From: JAPLKX01 sp035530195
Lineage (GTDB): Bacteria > Hydrogenedentota > Hydrogenedentia > Hydrogenedentales > SLHB01
Length of the DNA: 5,476 nucleotides
Direction of reading: 5' to 3'
NCBI GenBank assembly: GCA_035530195.1
Contig: DATKVG010000173.1
Coordinates: 1-5,476 of the forward strand
A program made the position numbers and the translations under genes. Of this stretch, positions 1-5,412 are shown piece by piece (positions within the stretch are counted from its first letter, which is position 1; each line of letters starts with the position of its first letter). The notes below the pieces were generated by a model. It worked only from the letters and a program-made list of their open reading frames with translations, had not been told where the DNA came from and searched no databases.

Positions 1-189
1 ATTCGCGTGCTTCGCTTCTGGAACCACCAGGTACGGACAAACTCGAGTGGGATCTTGCAGGCGGTGTGGGATGCCCTCTTCCCCGCCAACGCCGTGACCC
101 TCACCCCTCACCCCAACCCTCTCCCACAGGGAGAGGGCGAAGGGGGTAAAGGGGAAACGGGGACAGTGGATCTGGTGAAAAAGCGCTAA
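1..189 (+). CDS. DUF559 (VSR-like endonuclease) protein, C-terminal fragment
   Basis: The window opens inside this gene; the frame starting at base 1 reads IRVLRFWNHQVRTNSSGILQ and runs to a TAA at 187-189. The string RVLRFWN-x-x-V-x-x-N-x-x-G-(I/V)-L is the characteristic C-terminal signature of DUF559 proteins, small single-domain proteins related to the very-short-patch-repair/restriction-endonuclease fold; their biological role is poorly known. The conserved domain appears to end near ALFPAN (about base 91). The last 30 or so codons translate a palindromic nucleotide repeat (PHPNPLPQGEGEGG) and end VDLVKKR, so this tail is probably repeat-derived rather than ancestral. A GTG at 7 could start a 60-residue ORF, but starting there would remove the domain, so a gene truncated by the window edge is preferred. 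Seen: the signature and stop. Inferred: the full domain lies upstream. Confidence 0.72.
   Translation: MRVLRFWNHQVRTNSSGILQAVWDALFPANAVTLTPHPNPLPQGEGEGGKGETGTVDLVKKR
97..155. repeat. Widespread CCCTCTCCC/GGGAGAGGG palindromic repeat
   Basis: A perfect 9-bp inverted repeat, CCCTCTCCC (117-125) and GGGAGAGGG (129-137), is separated by ACA. It is flanked by C-rich (CCCTCACCCCTCACCCC) and G-rich (GGGGGTAAAGGGG) outer arms that pair imperfectly. This pattern matches a dispersed intergenic repeat seen in very many bacterial genomes, typically translated as PHPNPLP-x-GEGE. Here it lies inside the 3' end of the DUF559 reading frame and contributes the protein's tail. Confidence 0.85.
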
Positions 190-377
190 AGCGTCCCTTG
201 ATGCCGACACCCGCTGTAATTGGCACGTTAAGAATACGTAACTTACAGACGTACTGCGTGGCCGTGTCGGTGCTCGCATGGACTTTTTCACCAGCCCCAC
301 GGAGCCCTTATTTCTCGCACGTATTGGTGCATCGGCGTGTGGTGATCTCGAGAAATAATTGTTCCGTCCCCATTTTT
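190..377. other. Intergenic region without a convincing gene; two inverted repeats
   Basis: This gap separates the DUF559 stop from the TSUP stop, so the flanking genes converge on it. The only sizeable frame (198-434, +) has no recognisable domain and overlaps the TSUP gene antisense, so it is not called. The gap holds a perfect 10-bp palindrome (308-317/349-358) and one arm of a 12-bp inverted repeat (283-294, partner at 172-183). It ends with GTTCCGTCCCCATTTTT (361-377). No canonical Rho-independent terminator was found for either converging gene. Confidence 0.6.
308..358. repeat. 10-bp perfect inverted repeat with 31-nt spacer
   Basis: TTATTTCTCG (308-317) is exactly complementary to CGAGAAATAA (349-358). 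The spacer contains CACG (318-321) and CGTG (336-339), which could extend the stem after a bulge. It lies just downstream of the TSUP stop codon on the minus strand and could stabilise or end that transcript. It is AT-rich and lacks a following U-tract in either direction, so a palindromic mobile repeat is equally possible. Confidence 0.55.
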
Positions 378-1208
378 CTACATCCGGAAGAGCCAGCCGT
401 AGCCAATCTGCACGAGGTTGATGCCCGAGATTAACTGGATGCCGGCGAGCAGTGTCAGCACGAGGATCACCCGGTTGAACTGGCTCTCGGACACCCGGTG
501 GTGCATGTACTTGCCGAAGTACGAGCCGATCGGGATGAGTGGGATCAGGAACAGGTCGAACAGCAGCACGTCCCGCTGGATCAGGCCCACGCCGACGTAG
601 AACGGCAGTTTCGTCAGGTTGATCAGCGTGAACGTCCACGCCACCGAACCCACGAAAAGCGTCTTGCCGAGGTTTTGCGAGAACAGGTACAGGCCCACGA
701 TAGGCCCGGCGGCGTGCGCGATGGTCGAGCAGAACCCCGCGGCAATGCCCGCGGGTACAGCGGACTTTTTCCCCATCCGGAGCCGATCCGCCCAAGCCAT
801 CGCGGCTTCCCGGCCAACAATATAAATCGAAAACAGGACCGCCAGCACGCCGACGAAAACTTTTATCGGCCCCTCGTACGACTGCACGCCTTCCCGCCCC
901 ACCCGCCACCACACCGCTGCACCCAGCACGATACCGATGATGGACGGGATGTAGATCTCGAGCACCTTTTTCCACACCACGTTTTTCCGGTGGATGTAGA
1001 TGGCGTTCATGTCGCACAGGATCAGCAGCGGCAGCAGCGTAGCCGCCACCTTGTCAACAGGCATCACCAGCATCATCAGCGGCAGCGACAAGATGCCCGC
1101 GCCACCCGCAAAACCCGACTTGCTGATCCCCTGGATGATGATGCCCGCACCGACAAACGCCCAAAAGATCCACAGCGGCACGTTAGACAAGATGAAGTCG
1201 TTAAACAA
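378..1208 (-). CDS. TSUP-family (TauE/SafE) inner-membrane transporter
   Basis: This 276-residue, very hydrophobic protein has about eight predicted membrane segments (roughly residues 11-26, 34-50, 55-72, 86-102, 116-132, 152-177, 183-230, 245-262). It shows the two pseudo-repeated TSUP signatures: GISKSGFAGGAGILSLPLM (27-45) in the first half and GFCSTIAHAAGPIVGLYLF (158-176) in the second. The ending, GKYMHHRVSESQFNRVILV then LLAGIQL, is also typical. The family exports sulfite, sulfoacetate or other small anions in characterised members; substrate cannot be assigned here. No ATG lies in the first 44 codons, so the start is taken as TTG at 1208-1206, preceded by GAGGTAGAG (1214-1222). An in-frame stop at 1248-1250 limits any extension. 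It is the last gene of the minus-strand cluster, 54 bp after the PHP gene. Confidence 0.88.
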   Translation of the reverse strand: MFNDFILSNVPLWIFWAFVGAGIIIQGISKSGFAGGAGILSLPLMMLVMPVDKVAATLLPLLILCDMNAIYIHRKNVVWKKVLEIYIPSIIGIVLGAAVWWRVGREGVQSYEGPIKVFVGVLAVLFSIYIVGREAAMAWADRLRMGKKSAVPAGIAAGFCSTIAHAAGPIVGLYLFSQNLGKTLFVGSVAWTFTLINLTKLPFYVGVGLIQRDVLLFDLFLIPLIPIGSYFGKYMHHRVSESQFNRVILVLTLLAGIQLISGINLVQIGYGWLFRM

Positions 1209-1213
1209 AAGAT

Positions 1214-1222
1214 GCTCTACCT
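1214..1222 (-). promoter_or_regulatory. Ribosome binding site for the TSUP gene (supports a TTG start)
   Basis: On the minus strand GAGGTAGAG lies 5-11 nt before the TTG at 1208. It is the only purine-rich SD-like string near any possible initiator, and the alternative TTG at 1190 has none. Spacing from GAGG is long (11 nt), so initiation may be weak. Confidence 0.45.
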
Positions 1223-1227
1223 CAACT

Positions 1228-1261
1228 GATCGGACCGATCGGACCGATCAGACGGATGGGA
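1228..1261. repeat. 9-bp tandem repeat GATCGGACC, about 3.5 copies
   Basis: Two identical units GATCGGACC (1228-1236, 1237-1245) are followed by a diverged GATCAGACG (1246-1254) and a partial GATGGGA. The array fills most of the 54-bp gap between the PHP stop and the TSUP start. Because each unit contains GGACC and GATC, 1227-1250 is also palindromic apart from one mismatched position per 12-bp half. Similar short tandem arrays are a recurrent intergenic feature in some planctomycete-like genomes (recollection, not searched). Confidence 0.8.
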
Positions 1262-1262
1262 T

Positions 1263-2225
1263 TTATAACAAAGAGGCTGTTCGCCGCACAATGGCCGTGC
1301 CCTCCCGCGCGAGATATGTTATGTGCTCGACGCCGTTGTCGATCAGGTACTGGCGTGTCTCGAGGATGCCGGCGCCGACGTCTTCGGGCGAGTGGCTGTC
1401 GTCGCCGAAACACACGCCAATGCCGAACTCGTGTACGGCCATCCGCAACAGCCACGGCGCGGGGTACGGCGAGCGGAGCCCGTGGCGCAAGCCGCCGGTG
1501 TTGATATCGAGTATGCAGCCGTGCTCGCAGATCGCCTCCAGTGCCGCGCGCGCCGCGTCGCGGGCGCGGGGAGTCTCGACGGCCTCGCGCGGCGAGGCAT
1601 ATTTGCGCAAGACGTCCAGATGGCCAACCACCTCGGGCCGGAGGGCCTCGGCCATCTCGGCCATCTGCTCGTAATACTTGACGGCCAGCGCTTCCTGCCC
1701 GCCACATTTGGCCGCCGCCTTGTCGAACTTCGCTTTCGAGTGATCGGTGATAACGTCGTTCACCCAATGCACCGAACCCACCACATAATCGAATTTGTGC
1801 CGTTTCCGGATATCGTTCATCAGCCCTGCATAGTCCCCCGGCGGCACCACCTCCGCTTCAAAACCACGGAGTAGGCAAAACGTCGGGACGCCCCCCGTCG
1901 CGCTTCTTAGCGCGCGTTGTGGGGGGTGTCCCATCTTTTCATGTTTTTTCACCAACTCCGCCGACTCCCGCGCATACGCCTCGAAGTCCCGCTGCACTTT
2001 CTCGATGTCCCACTCCATCGCTGCCTCTTCCGGGTATAGGTACCGCTCGTGAAACCGCGGCCCGTGTTCGGTTACTCCGAAGGTGTGGTAACCGCGGGCG
2101 ATGGCGGCGTCGACGATCTCGCGCAACGTGCCCCGGCCGTGATCGCAGAACTCGCCGCTGTGTCCCCCGTGCAGGGAGACGGCCCACGGCGCGCGGCCAA
2201 ACGTCTCTCCACCCGCGGTTGCCAT
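1263..2225 (-). CDS. PHP-domain phosphoesterase, histidinol-phosphatase-like
   Basis: This 320-residue cytoplasmic protein has the ordered metal-binding motifs of the PHP superfamily: LHGGHSGEFCDHG (18-30), GVTEH (50-54), RGFEAEVVP (120-128), YVVGSVH (147-153), VVGHLDVLRKY (199-209), LDINTGGLR (239-247) and GDDSHSPEDVG (274-284). The HSG-(E/D)-(F/Y) box and the overall order fit the HisJ/HisK histidinol-phosphatase branch, which dephosphorylates histidinol phosphate in histidine synthesis. No other his gene is nearby, so the substrate is uncertain. Start at ATG 2225 is supported by AAAGGAG five bases upstream. Two oddities: the usual HxH appears as HGGH (19-22), and residues about 98-119 are encoded by a palindromic DNA insert lying just before the conserved RGFEAEVVP strand. 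It is probably co-translated with mpl, since its SD overlaps the mpl stop. Confidence 0.85.
   Translation of the reverse strand: MATAGGETFGRAPWAVSLHGGHSGEFCDHGRGTLREIVDAAIARGYHTFGVTEHGPRFHERYLYPEEAAMEWDIEKVQRDFEAYARESAELVKKHEKMGHPPQRALRSATGGVPTFCLLRGFEAEVVPPGDYAGLMNDIRKRHKFDYVVGSVHWVNDVITDHSKAKFDKAAAKCGGQEALAVKYYEQMAEMAEALRPEVVGHLDVLRKYASPREAVETPRARDAARAALEAICEHGCILDINTGGLRHGLRSPYPAPWLLRMAVHEFGIGVCFGDDSHSPEDVGAGILETRQYLIDNGVEHITYLAREGTAIVRRTASLL
1869..1934 (-). repeat. In-frame palindromic element inside the PHP gene
   Basis: GGGACGCCCCCC (1885-1896) pairs with GGGGGGTGTCCC (1921-1932) with a single non-Watson-Crick position (1890/1927). Inside it a second stem, CGCGC (1899-1903)/GCGCG (1910-1914), caps a TTCTTA loop. 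Short AAAA (1877-1880)/TTTT (1936-1939) arms extend the symmetry outside. Read on the coding strand it gives MGHPPQRALRSATGGVPTFC followed by LL, a 22-residue segment with no counterpart that I recognise in PHP phosphatases. Flanks on both sides (helix ending LVKKHEK, strand RGFEAEVVP) are normal. The boundaries are estimated; the repeat core 1885-1932 is certain, whereas the mobile origin is inferred. Confidence 0.75.
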
Positions 2226-2230
2226 CGCGT

Positions 2231-2237
2231 CTCCTTT
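2231..2237 (-). promoter_or_regulatory. Shine-Dalgarno for the PHP gene, overlapping the mpl stop
   Basis: On the minus strand AAAGGAG precedes the ATG at 2225 by 5 nt and shares bases with the TAA stop of mpl (2238-2236). This arrangement implies one transcript and likely translational coupling of the two genes. Confidence 0.8.
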
Positions 2238-3654
2238 AAGCGTTGCTGTAGAGGGTGCGGAACCGGTCGTAGATGCCGCCGAACGCGCCGTTGCTCATGA
2301 TGAGCATCACGTCGCCGGGCTGTGCGCGGCGCGAAACGTCTGCGACGATTTCCTCGACGGCCTCGGCCACGTGCGCCACGTGTCCCGCAGCGCGGATCGA
2401 GTTCGCCATCGCCGCCCTGTCGAGCCGCTCCGGCTCCGCGATCGTCTCGGCGCGGTACAGCGGCCCCAGCCAGACTTCGTCGGCCCGCGCCAGCCCGTCG
2501 GCCAACTCGCCTTGAAACCGGCGCGTCACGACCGTGTTGGATCGCGGCTCGAATAGCGCCCAGAGGCGCCTGCCCGGCCATCGCATTCGTGCGGCGTCGA
2601 TGGTTTCTCGGATCGCCGTTGGGTGGTGCGCGAAATCATCCACGAACGTTATGCCGCCCGCTTCGAGGAAAACTTCCATCCGCCGCCGCACCCCTTTGAA
2701 ATCCGGCGCGGCCCGTTCGATCAGTTCCGGCGAGGCGCCCAGCGTGCCAGCGACGGCCGCGGCTGCGATGGCGTTCTGGAAATTGTGACGGCCGACCAGC
2801 GGGATCCGCAGATCGGCCCATCGCGTCCCGTGGCGGTACACGCGCAGGACGGTTTGATCGCCGTCGCCCAGGATTTCTCCGCGCCACTCGGCCCGCGGAT
2901 CAAACCCGTACGTGGCGGTGTTGCTGAACGAATGGGCCGCGAGCGCCGCCGAGCCGGGGTTGTCGGCGCATGTGATCAGCCAGCCTGATTTCGGGATCTG
3001 ACGCAGCATCCGCTGAAACGCGAGTTCGATCTCGCCGAGGTCTCTGTAGATGTCGCCGTGATCGAATTCGATTGAGGTCACGACGGCTATTTCCGGCACG
3101 TAATGCAGGAACTTTGCGCGTTTATCGAAAAACGCGGTGTCGTATTCGTCGCCTTCGATGATAAACGGCGCGCCTCCCCGGCCGAGGCGTGCGGGGTGGT
3201 CGAAATCGAGCGGCTGCCCGCCGATCAAGAAACCCGGCGCCAACCCGGCACTCTCGAGCATAAAGGCGGCGAGCGCGGTGGTGGTGGTTTTGCCGTGGGT
3301 CCCGCAGATGACCACGGGCCGGCGCGGCCGGAGCACGTGTTCTTTGAGCCATTCGGGCAGGCTCATGTACCGCAGCCGGCGATCGAGCACGGCCTCGACT
3401 TCCGGGTTGCCCCGGCTCAACACGTTGCCGATGACGACGCAGTCCGGCCCCCAATCGAGATTTGTGGCGCTGTAGCCTGTAAACACCGGCACGCCCAGCG
3501 CCTCGACCATCAGCGACGTCGGCGCGTATAGCGGGTTGTCGCTGCCACGGACTTCCCAGCCCGCCTCGAGCGCAAGCCGGGCACCCGCAACCATGGCGGT
3601 CCCGCCAATTCCGCTGAAATGAACCCGCCCCCTGCGGTTCGCTGTTTCCTGCAT
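2236..3654 (-). CDS. mpl: UDP-N-acetylmuramate:L-Ala-gamma-D-Glu-meso-DAP ligase (Mpl)
   Basis: This 472-residue cytoplasmic Mur-ligase-family protein attaches recycled murein tripeptide to UDP-N-acetylmuramate using ATP, bypassing MurC/D/E. It has an N-terminal dinucleotide-like motif VHFSGIGGTAM (11-21), the ATP P-loop GTHGKTTT (118-125), IIEGDEYDTAFFDKRAKFLH (165-184), SIEFDHGDIY (194-203), GRHNFQNA (288-295), DDFAHHPTAI (339-348), LFEPRSNT (367-374) and the C-terminal LIMSNGAFGGI (451-461). The EGDEYDTAFFDKR and MSNGxFGG strings distinguish Mpl from MurC, and length matches E. coli Mpl (about 457 residues). ATG 3654 is preferred because GGAGG lies 6 nt upstream. It is the first gene of the minus-strand cluster and implies a DAP-type peptidoglycan that is recycled. 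No defects seen in catalytic motifs. Confidence 0.95.
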   Translation of the reverse strand: MQETANRRGRVHFSGIGGTAMVAGARLALEAGWEVRGSDNPLYAPTSLMVEALGVPVFTGYSATNLDWGPDCVVIGNVLSRGNPEVEAVLDRRLRYMSLPEWLKEHVLRPRRPVVICGTHGKTTTTALAAFMLESAGLAPGFLIGGQPLDFDHPARLGRGGAPFIIEGDEYDTAFFDKRAKFLHYVPEIAVVTSIEFDHGDIYRDLGEIELAFQRMLRQIPKSGWLITCADNPGSAALAAHSFSNTATYGFDPRAEWRGEILGDGDQTVLRVYRHGTRWADLRIPLVGRHNFQNAIAAAAVAGTLGASPELIERAAPDFKGVRRRMEVFLEAGGITFVDDFAHHPTAIRETIDAARMRWPGRRLWALFEPRSNTVVTRRFQGELADGLARADEVWLGPLYRAETIAEPERLDRAAMANSIRAAGHVAHVAEAVEEIVADVSRRAQPGDVMLIMSNGAFGGIYDRFRTLYSNA

Positions 3655-3660
3655 GACGGT

Positions 3661-3665
3661 CCTCC
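3661..3665 (-). promoter_or_regulatory. Shine-Dalgarno for mpl
   Basis: GGAGG on the minus strand ends 6 nt before the ATG at 3654. A small hairpin, CACTC-AAAG-GAGTG (3665-3678), sits at its upstream edge; a regulatory role is possible but not shown. Confidence 0.75.
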
Positions 3666-3722
3666 ACTCAAAGGAGTGTATCTAAACACAAAATCGCGGG
3701 AAAAACCAACGCCGAAGTGAAC

Positions 3723-3750
3723 GGATGAATTATGAAGGATGAATAAAAGG
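3723..3750. repeat. Short degenerate tandem repeat GGATGAAT
   Basis: GGATGAAT occurs at 3723-3730 and 3737-3744, separated by TATGAA, followed by AAAAGGA. Read on the other strand it is the TTCATCC-type string often found as longer arrays between genes in some environmental bacteria. Here only two units remain. It lies in the divergent mpl/sulfatase gap, upstream of both genes. Confidence 0.5.
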
Positions 3751-3778
3751 AAGGAGCCAGCAGAAGCATTGGAAACGT

Positions 3779-3876
3779 GCGGTGGGGTCGCGCTCCCGCG
3801 CGACCGGGTGGTGGCGGTGGAGGAGGCAAAGTCTGCCTGCTGGAGCCGCGGTCGAGCAGGAGCTCGACCCCACCGC
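3779..3876. repeat. REPIN-like nested inverted repeat
   Basis: The outer arms GCGGTGGGGTCGCGCTCC (3779-3796) and GGAGCTCGACCCCACCGC (3859-3876) are inverted copies matching at 17 of 18 positions. Each end also forms its own perfect hairpin: GGTCGCGC-TCCC-GCGCGACC (3786-3805) and GGTCGAGC-AGGA-GCTCGACC (3850-3869), both with 8-bp stems and 4-nt loops. A third small hairpin, AGGCA-AAGTC-TGCCT (3824-3838), sits near the centre. Two REP-type hairpins in opposite orientation is the architecture of REPINs, non-autonomous elements mobilised by RAYT transposases. No RAYT gene is in the window. It sits between divergent promoters. Confidence 0.85.
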
Positions 3877-3895
3877 GTCCCGAGCCGCGGTTAGG

Positions 3896-3923
3896 TTGCA
3901 AGCTACGCCTCATTTTATTAGAT
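3896..3923 (+). promoter_or_regulatory. Candidate sigma-70-like promoter for the sulfatase
   Basis: TTGCAA (3896-3901) and TTAGAT (3918-3923) are separated by 16 bp and lie 25 bp before the sulfatase ATG, in the only AT-rich stretch after the REPIN-like element. The -10 match is poor, and the lineage's promoter consensus is unknown. Confidence 0.25.
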
Positions 3924-3935
3924 TAGCCGTTGAAA

Positions 3936-3941
3936 AAGGAG
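3936..3941 (+). promoter_or_regulatory. Shine-Dalgarno deciding the sulfatase start
   Basis: AAGGAG ends 6 nt before ATG 3948. A TTG at 3930 is in frame upstream, but using it would put the SD inside the coding region and would displace the Tat signal from the N-terminus. ATG 3948 is therefore chosen. Confidence 0.85.
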
Positions 3942-3947
3942 CGCATC

Positions 3948-5354
3948 ATGAAACGACGCGAGTTTTTAGCTTCGCTGGCCGCGGGTGCTGTCAGCGCTCC
4001 CCTTATGGCCGCGCGACAGCCGCGCAGGCCCAATATCGTGTTTGTGTTCGGTGATCAATGGCGTGCGCAGGCCATGGGTTATGCGGGCGATCCCAACGTC
4101 CTCACGCCCAACCTCGACAAGCTGGCGGGGGAGAGCGTCGACTTCACGCATGCTGTATCGGGCTGCCCGGTGTGTACGCCGTACCGCGGCAGCCTGATGA
4201 CGGGCCAGTACTGGCTGACGCACGGCCTGTTCTTGAACGACGTGCCGCTCGATCCCGGTGCGGTTACGATCGCGAAAGTGCTGGCGGCTAACGGCTACGA
4301 CACCGGCTACATCGGGAAATGGCACATCGACGGGCACGGCCGGTCATCGTTCACGCCGCCCGAGCGCCGCCAGGGGTTCCAGTTCTGGCGGGCGCTCGAG
4401 TGCACGCACCAGTACAACAACTCGACCTATTATGCCGACACGGACGAGAAACTTACGTGGCCGGGATACGACGCCATCGCGCAAACCGCGGAGGCGTGCC
4501 GGTACATCCGCGAACGCGCGTCAGCAGGGCCGTTGGCGCTGTTCCTGTCTTATGGGCCGCCTCACGCGCCGTATGAGACCGCGCCGGATCGGTACCGGCA
4601 ACTGTACGAGACGCGCGAGATAACGTTTCGGTCAAACATTCCCGCGGATCTCGAGGCGCCGGCGCGGCGCAACCTTCGCGGCTACTACGCCCACATCGCG
4701 GCGCTTGACGATTGCGTCGGCAAAATCCTCGGTGCGCTCGAGGCCGCGCAGATGGCCCGCGATACCATTTTTGTTTTCACGTCGGATCACGGCGACCTTT
4801 TGTATTCACACCGGCAACAGAAAAAACAGCAGCCGTACGACGAGTCGATCCGGGTGCCGTTTCTCGTGAGATACCCGGCGGCGCTCGAGCCGCGGGAAGT
4901 CGATACGCTCCTCAACACACCCGACATCATGCCGACGCTGCTGGGCCTGTGCGGCATCGAGGTTCCGGGCAGCGTCGAGGGCGCCGATTACGGCCGCGAC
5001 CTTCTCCGCGGGCGGACGCCGGATGGCGATGCGGCGCTGCTGATGTGTGCCGCGCCGTTCGGCCAGTGGACCCGCGAAAAGGGCGGCAGAGAGTACCGGG
5101 GCGTCCGGACCGCGCGCTACACGTTTGTGCGCGACCTCAACGGGCCCTGGCTCCTGTTCGACAACAATCACGACCCATGCCAACTCGATAACCTCTGCAA
5201 CAAACCCGAAGCCGCCAAGGTGCAGGCGCGCCTCGAGAAAATCCTGGCAAAAAAACTTGAAGAGACGGGAGACGAATTCAAGCCCGCCGACTATTACGTC
5301 AACAAGTGGGGCTACAAAACCGACAAGAACGGCACCGTCCCGTATACGCCGTAG
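3948..5354 (+). CDS. Tat-exported family S1 sulfatase
   Basis: This 468-residue protein hydrolyses a sulfate ester, presumably of a polysaccharide or other organic sulfate, outside the cytoplasm. Its N-terminus MKRREFLASLAAGAVSAPLM is a twin-arginine signal (RR-x-F-L, hydrophobic stretch, small residues), with likely cleavage near residues 21-23. The mature domain begins PNIVFVFGDQWRAQ (28-41). The formylglycine site is C76 in CTPYRGSLMTG (76-86), matching C-x-P-x-R. Other active-site motifs are GKWH (123-126), GPPHAPYE (203-210), TSDHGD (278-283) and the KKQQPYDESIRVP stretch (292-304). The first aspartate of the usual DDQ metal motif is glycine (G35-D36-Q37), a variant I believe is common in this branch. 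Substrate cannot be assigned. Activity requires a formylglycine-generating enzyme or anSME encoded elsewhere. It is divergent from the mpl cluster and has no co-directional neighbour in the window. Confidence 0.93.
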   Translation: MKRREFLASLAAGAVSAPLMAARQPRRPNIVFVFGDQWRAQAMGYAGDPNVLTPNLDKLAGESVDFTHAVSGCPVCTPYRGSLMTGQYWLTHGLFLNDVPLDPGAVTIAKVLAANGYDTGYIGKWHIDGHGRSSFTPPERRQGFQFWRALECTHQYNNSTYYADTDEKLTWPGYDAIAQTAEACRYIRERASAGPLALFLSYGPPHAPYETAPDRYRQLYETREITFRSNIPADLEAPARRNLRGYYAHIAALDDCVGKILGALEAAQMARDTIFVFTSDHGDLLYSHRQQKKQQPYDESIRVPFLVRYPAALEPREVDTLLNTPDIMPTLLGLCGIEVPGSVEGADYGRDLLRGRTPDGDAALLMCAAPFGQWTREKGGREYRGVRTARYTFVRDLNGPWLLFDNNHDPCQLDNLCNKPEAAKVQARLEKILAKKLEETGDEFKPADYYVNKWGYKTDKNGTVPYTP

Positions 5355-5360
5355 GAATGA

Positions 5361-5412
5361 GGTGCGGCCGTCTCAAAATCACACGGGAGGCAATTTGTGG
5401 TGCGGGCGTCTC
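5361..5412 (+). repeat. Direct repeat GGTGCGG(C/G)CGTCTC, two copies
   Basis: GGTGCGGCCGTCTC (5361-5374) and GGTGCGGGCGTCTC (5399-5412) match at 13 of 14 positions, with start points 38 bp apart, immediately after the sulfatase stop. The second copy is part of a hairpin; the first is not. This could be a partially duplicated dispersed repeat. Confidence 0.6.

Noticed and set aside
198..434. Small plus-strand frame downstream of the DUF559 end
   Set aside because: There is no recognisable domain or SD, and it overlaps the TSUP 3' end antisense and contains the palindrome.
498..1229. 243-residue plus-strand open frame antisense to the TSUP gene
   Set aside because: Its product is dominated by H, Q, R and D without any domain, as expected from the complement of a hydrophobic membrane-protein gene; the minus-strand TSUP motifs are unambiguous.
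1228..1261. CRISPR-like array
   Set aside because: The units are 9-bp head-to-tail copies without spacers, and no cas genes are present.
1000..1674. Plus-strand open frame across the PHP/TSUP junction
   Set aside because: It is antisense to two recognised genes, crosses the tandem repeat (SerThrAspArg-type repeats) and has no recognisable motif or SD.
1869..1934. Reading the palindrome in the PHP gene as an intragenic transcription terminator
   Set aside because: It has no U-tract positioned after the stem on the coding strand, and the downstream PHP motifs needed for function continue in frame.
3122..3667. Alternate minus-strand frame overlapping mpl
   Set aside because: R/A-rich shadow frame of a high-GC gene; the mpl frame carries all Mur-ligase motifs.
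3668..3913. Minus-strand frame through the mpl/sulfatase gap
   Set aside because: Its translation is low-complexity (P-rich, FIIHPF) because it reads the REPIN-like element and the GGATGAAT repeat; it is not a gene.
3930..3947. Upstream TTG start for the sulfatase
   Set aside because: The SD AAGGAG lies inside these codons and the Tat signal begins properly at ATG 3948.
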